Below, in pieces: positions 1 through 7,545 of a stretch of DNA of 12,500 nt. Source of the stretch: Botryococcus braunii (Eukaryota > Chlorophyta > Trebouxiophyceae). The stretch lies in NCBI GenBank assembly GCA_002005505.1, contig KV908680.1, forward strand, positions 28,959 to 41,458. Direction: 5' to 3'. The position numbers and the translations under genes are program-made. The number at the start of each line of letters is the position of its first letter. Positions within the stretch are counted from its first letter, which is position 1. A model generated the notes under the pieces. The model was not told the origin of the DNA. It saw only the letters and a list, made by a program, of their open reading frames with translations, and did not search any database.

Positions 1-73
1 GGGGAAACTCGCGGCTCTGTGGGCGCCTTTGATCAACCACAAGAACCAGATGAATATGCCCCTCTCCTTGGTG
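1..73 (-). CDS. Possible last SDR exon, running off the window edge
   Basis: A good acceptor (GTCCGCATGCAG) precedes 73. Phase 0, matching exon 6, gives a hydrophobic stretch GHIHLVLVVDQ. The next frame gives ERGIFIWFLWLIKGAHRA, a plausible membrane helix like the C-terminal anchors of some SDRs. I cannot decide between the frames or exclude a non-coding reading. The stop codon is not in the window. Confidence 0.22.
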
Positions 74-206
74 CTGCATGCGGACGCAAACATGAGCACC
101 TCTGAGGGTCAGGAAAACTGGGAACTCCAATAATTTTGTCGAAATTCTGTGAAATTTCAGCGCAGATTCCTTCCTTTCGAGGCGGGACAACCCCGGTTGT
201 CGCAAA

Positions 207-236
207 TTTCTTTCTTTCTTTCTTCCCTTCTTTCTT
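207..236 (+). repeat. (TTTC)n tract
   Basis: An imperfect TTTC tetranucleotide run with one CCC interruption, inside the 3' part of the SDR gene region. On the transcript strand it reads GAAA repeats. Confidence 0.85.
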
Positions 237-405
237 ATCTGAAACGAGACCTCGTTGGAGTCGCCAAGCAAAGCGGGGCAAAAGGAAGACCGGAGTTCAC
301 TGATCGGCAGAGACATTTAGACATGTGACACACTGAAACATGTGACACAGAAGGTCCAGCATCCCTAGGAGAGGAGGTGCGGGCAGGGAGGCTGGGGCAA
401 GGCAC

Positions 406-468
406 CTCCTCAACAGGATGTAGCGTGTGGCTGCCCATCTTCTGCACAAACTTCGTGAGCCAGGGGTC
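406..468 (-). CDS. SDR exon 6 candidate
   Basis: A 63-nt open segment between acceptor GGCGTGAACAG and donor GTTGAGGAG followed by GTGCC, encoding [20 protein letters not shown] plus E. A run such as LHPVEEVA is common in the C-terminal third of SDRs, and the distance from TNTPM would be normal. The difficulty is phase: exon 5 ends in phase 2 while this frame starts in phase 0. Either a small exon lies between 469 and 1460, or a boundary is misjudged, or there is a one-base indel. The frame choice rests on composition and on the family-like pattern only. Confidence 0.45.
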
Positions 469-1786
469 CTGTTCACGCCCCACGTGTGCTCCATGTTCAG
501 ACTATCTCATGTGCCACATGCTCAGACTGTCACATGCCACATGCTCTGACTGCCACATGCGCATCTGGCATCAGTCACATGCTGGCATGTGCATCACAAG
601 CATGTGCCCACTGGGCATAGGAACGTACAAGGGCCCTCCTTTGTGAGAGCCCCTGTGCAAACTTGTGCAGGACGACCTAACGGTGAGGGCCATGTGGCCA
701 GTCGGCCATATGAACATGCATGTGAGAGCCATGCTTCACTTTGTGTAAAGGACATACATGTGAGAGCCATGCTTCACTTTGTGTAAAGGACATGCATGGG
801 AGTGAGAAGGGGCCATTTGTCCTGACTGATATACATCTGAGAGCCATGCTCCCCCTTGTGCACATGGACATCCATGTGATAGACATGTGGCCATTCGTTT
901 ATATGACCATACATGTGAGACCATGCCCGCCCTTGTGCACATGGACACATGTGCTTCCCATGTGATCAATAGCGCACGTGGACGTCGTTGCGACCCCCGC
1001 GATGAGAAGTTGTGGCCCCACTATGGGTCCTTGAACAAGATTGGAAGACTCATGAGGTTGAAAAGGCAGCGAGCAGGGCATCACCTATAGGGCGGCAGAG
1101 GAAGGTGAGAGGGGAGATCTCGGGGTTGTGCAGGAAGGTGATAGGGCAGAGGAAAGGGCGCGTAGAGGAAGGTGAGAGGGCAGGGGAAGGGAAGTTAGGG
1201 GAAGGTGAGAGCGGAGCGGAAAGCTAATAAGGGAAGGGGAGAGGGCAGAGGAAGGCGTGGTAGGGGAAGGTTAGAGGGCAGAGAAAAGGTAGTAGGGAAA
1301 GGGGAGAGGGCACAGGAACGGGTGCGTAGAGGAAGGTGAGAGGACAAAGGAAGGGATGGTAGAGGAAGGTGAGAAAGCAAAGGAAGGTGTGGTGGAGGAA
1401 GGTGAGAGTGCAGAGGAAGGTGTGAGGGAGGTTAGAGGGCGTGCCATGCATCCCAAGCACCGCTCTCCCATTGGCGTGTTGGTAAAGGAAGGCTGCGCCA
1501 AGTGGACACTGACCCCCGTCCCCAGCACCTGCTCTCCCCCTTCGGGCCCCCTTCACACAAACCTACCGGACACGGCTCCAATGGACTTTTGCTAACCTGA
1601 ACCCTTGTCCCCTCCCTCCCTCCCTCCCTCCGTCCCTCCCTCCCTCCCTCCTTGTTATGAATATCTGCGTGCGCATTCAAGTGTGCATGGCAAGCATGCA
1701 CAAACATGTGCCACCAAGTATACCTGTGCATGCAGAGCATGTATCTCTGTGTGCTCGTGTGTATACGTATGCACACCAGAACACAC

Positions 1787-1856
<70 letters not shown>

Positions 1857-2192
1857 CACACACACACACAGACGAGAATACCCACGCAATTACTCAGGGA
1901 CACAAACTGTCATTTCAACACATGCACAGATTCAGGTCAGTCCAAATGCAGATGAAGATAATTATACATTTTACACAAACGCCTTTCCTGGAAATCCACC
2001 AGAACCGCCTTGGAATGCTCCAAAAAACATATGGTATTGTTATCTGTGCCTGCCATATAGCTATTTATTTGTGCAGATGTAAAGCAGCGTCCAAAGTCAG
2101 CCTGCGTGACAGAATATACATTCAAGCATTCGTGCACAGCCAGCATCTGCAGTGCATGCAGACGCGCACAGGCGCAGGCGCACGCGGGCACG

Positions 2193-2256
<64 letters not shown>

Positions 2257-2619
2257 ACACACAATACACACGGGAAAAAAAAGGAAGAGGTGGGAGAAGT
2301 GGGAAAGCCCAGTATTTTGAACAGCATGAATGCAGACGGGACGCACCTCCAGGCGCAGAATGTCGGAAAAACTCCGTACAGCTGCCTTTGTAGCAGCATA
2401 ACTGGATATGCCATATGCGCCTGTTTCCCCACATCAGGCTTCCGATTTACACAAAAGGGGCTCTGCCCCTAATTCCCTTTTCGGAGGCTGCCAACAACTA
2501 CCAGGGGTGGATCCCTCCACCTGTGGATAAGCACGCTACGAACATGCACGCGGACGCACTCATGCCCACGTACCTTGTGTGGATGCGCGCGCGTGCATGC
2601 ACACACACACACACACAAA

Positions 2620-2670
<51 letters not shown>

Positions 2671-2760
2671 GCCCACTTAGCATCCCTCCCCTCACCACAC
2701 CCCCCCTCCCACACACACACACACACACACACATGCGTGCCCACTTCGCAGTCCCCCCCC

Positions 2761-2834
<74 letters not shown>

Positions 2835-3907
2835 TACACATATGCATGCATGAGCATGGGGAGGGTGGAATGGGAAGGCGCCCTTAAGGTGCCGAAGGTG
2901 TGGATTTCCCAACAACCCCGTTCTTCCGATTTTATAAACACAAAAGAGAAGGGTAAAGGAACCAAACCAGAGGACAAAGAAAAGTGAGAGAAAGCCAAGA
3001 AGACGGAGAAGGGGGGGAAAGAAGGCCACAGATGGGGAGGGCGCGGAGTTTACGCAGATCAAAGCAGTTACCGGAGCCACATGTGGTTTAATCTAGATTC
3101 AAAGGGGTTTTCTCCCACCCATCACCCCTGAAAGTTCGAGGGGAAGCTATGCGTGTGGACAAAGAGGGAAAGGGGAGGGGAGCCAACGGAGCAATCACCG
3201 ATTATGCACGCGGAGGAGCACGACAACAACAAGAACGAGGGGGAGGGCAGAGAACTGGCAGAGCCAAAAAGTAGCTACTGGAGCCAGACTGATGTGGTGA
3301 ATTCCTGATTCACAGGCTTCCCCCTCAACACATCCCTGGAAGTCAGAGGGGAAGGAACGTGTGAAGAGATGAAGGGGGGGGGGAATGGGGGAGAGGGGCA
3401 AGCACCGAGTACGCCGGAAAGTGAACCCATAATTACAATGCGGCCGTCGTTCCTCTCCAGCATACCCGGCAGTGCAGCCTTCACAGTGTTTACCACCCCC
3501 AGATAGTTGACCTTGGCCACCTTCTCGAACACTTCAGGCTCCTGATCCACAATCCTTGCTGCAGTCCGAGCCCAAAATTACTCTTCCCAGGATCATTCTG
3601 TCCGCCTCATCTGCTATACTTTTCAACTTCTATGGGTTTACATGCTTTTGAGGTTGATGGTATGGATGGTTTGGTTTGGCTTGGTTTGATATGGTGTGGA
3701 TTTGAATGGTTTTAAGACGTGGATTGTGAACCCTAGTGCACTGTTTCCGGTGTCATGCTGTTTGGCAAAGCCAGTGCTGAGACACGAAATTGATCGAGTT
3801 TCCTGTCTTTTCGTTCCCTTGGAAGACCTCTACACCTGGAACTGCGGGTGAGTACAGTATAATTCTACTGACACGGATCCTCTTGTGCAGGCAGGCCAAA
3901 CGTGTGT

Positions 3908-3955
<48 letters not shown>

Positions 3956-3971
3956 GTGTGTGTGTGTGTGT

Positions 3972-4012
<41 letters not shown>

Positions 4013-4034
4013 TGTGTGTGTGTGTGTGTGGTGT

Positions 4035-4086
<52 letters not shown>

Positions 4087-4161
4087 GAGTGGTGTGCACA
4101 CATGCACGGACGTGCGTATGAGTGCATGCTTAGCACACACACCCAAACACATACACCCACG

Positions 4162-4212
<51 letters not shown>

Positions 4213-5631
4213 TCACACACAAAAACACAAACAACACCAATTTCCCAAGCCTGCACGCGTTTGTGGAGGTATGCGCCATCGTGAGCAACAGAAAAGCAAA
4301 GGGACGAAAGAAATTGTGGCCAAGGTTAGAACCTTGCAAATACAGTAGATGCTGACGGCTGCGCAAAAATGACAATCTGAGCCTCAACTCCGCCACCCAA
4401 TGCCATTCCTAATCGAGCCGCCCAAATTTTTCAAACGCAAATGTCACTTCACACTTCCAAATCCATGGCGCACAGACATGTTCCTATGCCTTCCCACATC
4501 ATATGTCTCTGAAGACCCCGTTTCCGTGCCCCTGTTCCCCGCGTTTGTTCCCGTGCCCGTTCCTTGTCCCCCGTCCCATGTTTAAGCAGGCCCAATGGCG
4601 ACCCAAGGGCAGGATTGTGGCACAGGTAGGGAATTCGGAGCTCACTGGTTGGGAGAAGAATGCCAGCATTTGCAACCAAGATGCTGACGGGCCCAAACTC
4701 TTTCTCTGCCAGCTTGATTGACTCCAAAATCTGCAGGAGCACCTCCCATCAGTATAGACGTTGGTGTAGACGAAATCTTGTTATGGGCTCCTTTTGCCCT
4801 GCTGCTCCATAACATGTCCTTGCAGACCTGTTCTCCTGCCACGTACATCGATGTACAACACAAGATTGATCACGGCACGATTAACCTGTCTGCCAGCAAA
4901 TATCAGTTCTGCCTTACAATAGATTGGATCTCGGCAGTGTCATGGCTAATGAGCAAAACATCAACTACAGATCATGATGAAAATTTTGTCATCATGCTGC
5001 ATGGCTTATGACTCTTTGTGTACCATTCATTCACTCATTCACAGGTTTCTGCCATAAATTTTCCTGCATCATCCCGTCCTCTTTCCCACACTTGGCCCAT
5101 CTTTATACCCAAGGCTACGCCCAGGCTCCTCTTTAAGCCCTCAGAATGGATTATGACCCATCTTGGCCCTCTTATCTTACTTTTGTTACCAGGAGCATCC
5201 GATAAGCGCCAGAAAATGCGACAAGTCTCAGGAGGTCTGGACATGAACAGTGCGAACTCCCAAGTTGCTAATCCAAGGAGTGAGTTTGTAATGCCTTGAA
5301 GAGTATTTCCAGAACAGATCTCCAATGGAAGTTTGCCTGCAAAGCTTCTTTGAGATGGTACAGATAGAATATTGGCACCTCCTTGTTCTTATCCGACACA
5401 TGGCTTGCAGTGGGGTGCAGTGGGAGCACTTGCCTGCTTGTAATTCGATACATCCCCCTGTAGCCCTTGAACTTTTCCAACCCCTGTGACAGCCTCAATA
5501 TCCGAGACAGCTGCCTTTGTCTCATTGATATCGATTATGGTTATGTCACAACCCTCCCTGGCTAAATTTTTAGCGATGTGCAACCCAATCCCTGCTGATC
5601 CCCCTGCAACGATACACACACTAAATATCAT
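406..5631 (-). CDS. Split short-chain dehydrogenase/reductase (classical SDR, KDSR-like), gene-level span
   Basis: Six minus-strand exons, read from high to low coordinate, encode a classical SDR oxidoreductase that would use a nicotinamide cofactor to interconvert a ketone and an alcohol. Seen in order: Gly-rich GGSAGIG, acidic beta-2 end IIDIN, GDVSN, VANAG, VNYLG (catalytic Asn), MGSLSG (catalytic Ser), SSYAATK (catalytic Tyr and Lys), then [14 protein letters not shown]. Exons 1 to 5 join in matching phases 0, 1, 1 and 0. About 192 residues are covered by exons 1-5 and 21 more by exon 6, against 250-330 for the family, so the C-terminus is missing or lies beyond position 1. The motif set and the PGM-ER-GRIV spacing resemble 3-ketodihydrosphingosine reductase (sphingolipid synthesis), but the substrate cannot be read from the sequence. 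Oddities: first intron has a GC donor, Thr of TGxxxGxG is Ala, exon 5 to 6 phases disagree, and the introns are filled with simple repeats. SDR identity is firm; the KDSR label is tentative. Confidence 0.85.
491..559 (+). repeat. 23-bp CATG-rich minisatellite, three units
   Basis: Three units at 491-513, 514-536 and 537-559. The last two, CCACATGCTCAGACTGTCAC plus ATG, differ at only two or three positions. The CATG-rich theme continues to 600. Confidence 0.85.
719..960 (+). repeat. 38-bp minisatellite with decaying copies
   Basis: Copies at 719-756 and 757-794 are nearly identical (core GTGAGAGCCATGCTTCACTT). Diverged copies begin near 834 (CTGAGAGCCATGCTCCCCCT) and 911 (TGTGAGACCATGCCCGCCCT). 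The array lies within the intron between SDR exons 5 and 6. Confidence 0.85.
1090..1440 (+). repeat. Purine-rich GAGGAAGGTGAGAGGGCA minisatellite
   Basis: About ten degenerate units of roughly 33-36 bp are built on GAGGAAGGTGAGAGGGCA, for example near 1164, 1331, 1363 and 1396. The plus strand is almost all G and A, so the SDR transcript carries a long polypyrimidine stretch here. Open frames over it are compositional artefacts. Confidence 0.85.
1461..1528 (-). CDS. SDR exon 5: post-catalytic substrate-loop segment
   Basis: A 68-nt exon entered in phase 0 after acceptor GGGGAGAGCAG. It reads [20 protein letters not shown] and then GER. The strand GVSVHLAQP followed by TNTPM corresponds to the family's beta-6 and the TxTPM cofactor-lid motif, which usually reads PG.xxTPM; here the usual PG is QPS. 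It ends in phase 2 at GAGCG followed by GTGCTTGG, a donor nearly identical to that of exon 3. The following intron contains a purine-rich minisatellite starting about 20 nt past the donor. Confidence 0.8.
1609..1652 (+). repeat. (CCCT)n tract
   Basis: About eleven CCCT units with one CGTCC interruption. The minus strand holds regularly spaced GGG runs capable of forming a G-quadruplex. It lies about 80 nt upstream of the SDR exon 5 acceptor on the transcript strand, where it reads AGGG repeats. Confidence 0.9.
1781..1870 (+). repeat. (CA)n microsatellite
   Basis: About 90 nt of nearly pure CA, preceded by a TG-rich segment with GTGTGTATACGTATGCACAC symmetry at 1756-1775. It is transcribed as (GU)n in the intron before SDR exon 5. 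Confidence 0.95.
2191..2270 (+). repeat. (CA)n microsatellite
   Basis: About 80 nt of CA with a GC/GCAC-rich head. It lies about 75 nt past the SDR exon 4 donor, so the transcript carries (GU)n close to that 5' splice site. Confidence 0.95.
2347..2420 (-). CDS. SDR exon 4: catalytic Tyr-x-x-x-Lys
   Basis: A 74-nt exon, too short to stand out as an open frame, between acceptor GGGGAAACAG and donor GAG followed by GTGCGT. It joins exon 3 in phase 1 to read [20 protein letters not shown] and then SDILRLE. This is the YxxxK active-site helix: Tyr is the catalytic acid/base, and Lys orients the ribose and lowers the Tyr pKa. The exon closes in phase 0. The intron 3' of it begins with a (GU)n tract in the transcript about 75 nt from the donor. 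It is the key evidence that this SDR retains a complete active site. Confidence 0.88.
2600..2830 (+). repeat. Compound of three (CA)n tracts with two related spacers
   Basis: CA tracts occupy 2600-2672, 2711-2733 and 2761-2830. The spacers begin alike (GCACGCCCACTTAGCATCCC and GCGTGCCCACTTCGCAGTCC), so the tract plus spacer has been duplicated as a unit. It lies in the intron between SDR exons 3 and 4. Confidence 0.9.
3035..3410. repeat. Diverged direct duplication, about 205 bp apart
   Basis: Segments 3035-3205 and 3240-3410 align in order through several anchors: GGGAGGGC; GGAGCCA followed by TGTGGT; GATTCA; AGAGGGGAAG or CGAGGGGAAG; CGTGTG; and GCAATCACCGA or GCAAGCACCGA. The right copy ends at the exon 3 donor. 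Each copy carries an acceptor-like TTCCAG or TTTCAG on the minus strand. Confidence 0.65.
3406..3558 (-). CDS. SDR exon 3: catalytic Asn and Ser
   Basis: A 153-nt exon, entered in phase 1 after acceptor GGACTGCAG and left in phase 1 at CTCG followed by GTGCTTG. It encodes [20 protein letters not shown], containing the catalytic Asn of the VNYLG helix. Then come the surface stretch [10 protein letters not shown] and the strand [10 protein letters not shown], carrying the catalytic Ser. The spacing between Asn and Ser is normal for classical SDRs. A four-nt shorter alternative acceptor (GCAAG, exon start 3554) would break the frame and is rejected. The donor lies at the edge of a diverged local duplication (see repeats). 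Confidence 0.88.
3655..3715 (+). repeat. TGGTT/ATGG-rich simple tract
   Basis: A degenerate run of TGGTTTGG and ATGGT motifs immediately upstream of SDR exon 3 on the transcript strand, where it reads as a C/A-rich stretch. Confidence 0.7.
3905..4085 (+). repeat. (TG)n microsatellite with GTGGTG interruptions
   Basis: About 180 nt of TG repeats with phase shifts at GGTG near 3971, 4005 and 4030. It lies in the SDR intron 2, in the orientation opposite to the tract at 4161-4208. Confidence 0.95.
4161..4208 (+). repeat. (CA)n microsatellite
   Basis: About 48 nt of CA flanked by ACGCACGC and CTCACTCACAC, facing the TG tract that ends at 4085. Confidence 0.95.
4646..4730 (-). CDS. SDR exon 2: NAG-motif exon
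   Basis: An 85-nt exon encoding [20 protein letters not shown] and then NAGILLPT. The acceptor is CTCCTGCAG and the donor is CCA followed by GTGAGC. It enters in phase 0, matching exon 1, and leaves in phase 1. The helix [10 protein letters not shown] and the strand ILVANAG are the canonical SDR beta-4 region, where the NAG (usually NNAG) motif stabilises the central sheet. The first Asn of NNAG is Ala here, a common tolerated variant. Boundaries are confident because both splice sites are good and the phases agree on both sides. Confidence 0.85.
4731..5433 (-). other. SDR intron 1 (GC-AG type), no other feature
   Basis: 703 nt between SDR exons 1 and 2. It holds only chance open frames on both strands and one 8-bp inverted repeat at 4973-4996 (CATGATGA/TCATCATG). 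No simple repeat was seen, unlike the other introns of this gene. Confidence 0.75.
5434..5631 (-). CDS. SDR exon 1: start codon and Rossmann cofactor-binding half
   Basis: Encodes 66 residues from ATG at 5629-5631. Residues 1-10 ([10 protein letters not shown]) form beta-1, followed by GGSAGIG as the glycine turn, the helix [11 protein letters not shown], beta-2 ending in IIDIN and then QGDVSNYKQ. The Asp of IIDIN is the position that selects NAD(H) over NADP(H) in classical SDRs. The start is chosen because the codons just before the Gly turn already make a good first beta strand. The alternative is that 5604 is an acceptor (TTGCAG) and an unlocated 5' exon supplies the usual Thr-Gly. The exon ends CAG followed by GCAAGT, a textbook GC-type donor, in phase 0. 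A TATAATAT string lies about 15-20 nt upstream of the ATG on the minus strand. Confidence 0.85.
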
Positions 5632-5964
5632 GTCAATATGTTGTCATATTATAAGAAGTTCAAGCTGTCTGCGTCCAAAACAAGGACGGCACCGATACAA
5701 GGCGGAACAGCTCGTGGTTGTGCAGGGCGGTCCCTGGCCACGCTGTTCCGGAGTTATGAGATCAGCAAATGTGTTTTGAATTTGCTCACATCCATATGGA
5801 AAGAGAACAGGCATCAAACGCGCTTCATCGGAAACTTAAGAGACATCGATCCGGCAGCGAAAGGTGCCACGGCCCCATTGCAATCATCAAATACCAGATA
5901 AATTTTGCAATAAATGAAGTCGAACCATGTAAGATGTCAAATTGAAGACGTGCCTGTAATGAGA

Positions 5965-6046
5965 GCATGCCCCGTGAGGGGAGCACGAACCCCTGTCATC
6001 GGCTCACAAATCCAGAAGGCAGCCAACTATACTGAGCCAAGTCCAC
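5965..6046 (-). mobile_element. tRNA-like SINE head or degenerate tRNA
   Basis: On the minus strand, an A-box-like TGGCTCAGTATAGTTGG (6023-6039) is followed, about 31 nt on, by a B-box-like GGTTCGTGCTCC (5980-5991). The latter sits in a T-arm-like hairpin AGGGG-TTCGTGCT-CCCCT. This order and spacing are those of an internal RNA polymerase III promoter. The acceptor and D stems do not pair, so it is not a working tRNA. A tRNA-derived SINE or a tRNA pseudogene is the best reading. A poly-A tail and target-site duplication were not found. Confidence 0.45.
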
Positions 6047-6149
6047 TGAAGACTACAACTTACAGATGATGCTAGCTAATAGCCTTTCGTGGATTCACGT
6101 CATGAATGCAAATGGCAGAGCGTTTCCTGCGGGCACGTCTTCATTCCCC

Positions 6150-6220
6150 GTAGTCCCCTGGAATCGACATCCTCGGCCGGGGAATTTGGGAAGTGGACCA
6201 TTCCGAAATCCAAATGGTAC
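6150..6220 (-). CDS. Possible further ASH first-strand exon
   Basis: After a CCCTCTAG acceptor, the minus strand reads YHLDFGMVHFPNSPAEDVDS. The LDFG-x-V start is the ASH entry strand and would follow the PELDIEEG linker of the exon at 7584-7855. The rest of the strand pattern (a Gly, then V.L.N) is missing, the phase requires two bases from the previous exon, and no donor is clear. It may be coincidence. Confidence 0.2.
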
Positions 6221-7165
6221 CTAGAGGGACTGTGCGATACGCAGTTCGCGAGGAACCCACCATTTTCATGGTTATCATCAGAAGTGAATAGCTAGCGCAC
6301 TCGTGACGGTAGAATACAAATATTCCAGCTTTCCAATCTCAATGTGCTGGAACGGAGGCATTCTGATGCGCTGTTGGATTTTGGGGTTAATAGGTTTCCC
6401 TCGATCGTCACTTCTCAATGCCAGGGGTCTACGGGATTTCCTTCAGTGCAGATAATCTAAACTATACACCCTTGGCTGCAATGCCGTTTTACAGAAAGGA
6501 TGCAACAAATAGCGGAAATGACAGTGTAGAGCACCGTCGCTTAGCGAGCAGTCCTCACTAGCCCGCAGTAAGGTCTAATTCACTCATGGATGTGTGGAAG
6601 GCCAATAACTTTGTTCTTGCACGTGTTTCATAAACGTTGAGTACATGTTCCTTGAGCATCATACAAGGAGGGGTGAGGGCTGCGGGCTGTAGGTAAGTCT
6701 TGTGGAGGGGTTGGGTTACATCCAGTGCAACACCTAGACGATAGCAGGTTGAGTTCGCAGGCTAGACTGACTCCGCTGTCGTTTGCATCAGAAATCACCC
6801 CACGCCACACAGGGGATTAGGGAAATCAACCCATGCTCTGATTTTTGAGCATCAGAAATCAGCCCTCGAGGAACCTCCTGAGTCCTCACAGACCCACAGG
6901 AGAACAATCACTCCCTTTAAGGCAACCACATGCATCATACATACATCCCGGCAGATACTGTATGACCATGCGGTTGGCCAGCATCCCTCACAGGCTACGC
7001 TGTAAGTGCGCCGCCAGATTCCACTGCCTAAGATCTTTGGGAGTGGAATAGAGTATGAGCCCTTTCGCAATCCTCTCCCTTCCACGCCATCTCACCCAAA
7101 AGGATTGCCGTCCCATCATGATGGCCTGAGTTTCCGACTCGAAGCTGGGCCCCGCCAACGGGAAC

Positions 7166-7183
7166 CTCAACCCAAGGGTTGAG
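7166..7183. repeat. 8-bp stem-loop
   Basis: CTCAACCC-AA-GGGTTGAG is a perfect inverted repeat with a 2-nt centre in the gene-free stretch between 6221 and 7583. No T-run follows, so it is not a clear terminator. Confidence 0.75.
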
Positions 7184-7235
7184 CCCTTCTTCGAAGCACC
7201 CTCAATCCAGTGAGGCCTCCTTGGAACCTCATGTT

Positions 7236-7287
7236 AAAAAAATGTCGAGATAACCCCCGATGGAGGGGGTACTGGCGCTAGACCAGT
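7236..7287 (-). ncRNA. Two stacked hairpins followed by T7 run (small RNA candidate)
   Basis: Two perfect stem-loops abut: ACCCCC/GGGGGT with a 6-nt loop (7253-7270) and ACTGG/CCAGT with a 7-nt loop (7271-7287). On the minus strand they are followed after 10 nt by TTTTTTT (7236-7242), which could end a polymerase III transcript. There is no promoter box that I can defend and no known RNA family. It is a structural observation only. Confidence 0.25.
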
Positions 7288-7441
7288 TGCCCCACTTTGT
7301 AGAGAAGGATACAATGTTGCAGGTCACAATCAGAGTAGGCAAGGAACAAATGAAGGAAGGAAATCTTGCGTCCCAAACCTGCCAGTTTGCCTTTTAATTT
7401 AGAGGATAATAACCGACAAGGGCTTCTACGGCTACCTCTGA

Positions 7442-7545
7442 GGGCCCCTCCCTCCTTTGCTGGGATCTAGTGTACAACCACTTCTGAGGACCGCCGAGCT
7501 GTCAAATCTAAGTCCCCCCTCCCTCCTTTCCTGGGCTCTGCTGTA
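7442..7545 (+). repeat. Imperfect 35-bp repeat, two copies 70 bp apart
   Basis: CCCCTCCCTCCTTTGCTGGG (in 7442-7474) recurs as CCCCTCCCTCCTTTCCTGGG (in 7511-7545), and both continue with a related TCTRGTGTA or TCTGCTGTA end. A plus-strand AATAAA follows at 7555-7560. Confidence 0.75.

Noticed and set aside
491..960. Repeat-spacer array that might be CRISPR
   Set aside because: Units are contiguous and decay gradually with no unique spacers, and the context is eukaryotic. It is a minisatellite.
1224..1556. Minus-strand Pro/Leu/Ser-rich frame
   Set aside because: It is a translation of the purine minisatellite. Its only meaningful part is the short SDR exon 1461-1528, in a different context.
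1605..2320. Long open frames of His-Thr or Cys-Val repeats over CA/TG tracts
   Set aside because: A dinucleotide repeat keeps every frame open on both strands. There is no non-repeat coding signal, and real SDR exons on the minus strand frame these regions.
3195..3401. Continuation of SDR exon 3 through acceptor at 3343
   Set aside because: Joining in phase gives a stop after three residues, whereas the YxxxK exon at 2347-2420 fits the family exactly. It was kept only as a possible alternative splice product.
5018..5325. Open frames on both strands
   Set aside because: They fall in SDR intron 1. Neither has splice-site support nor family pattern, and they overlap each other antisense.
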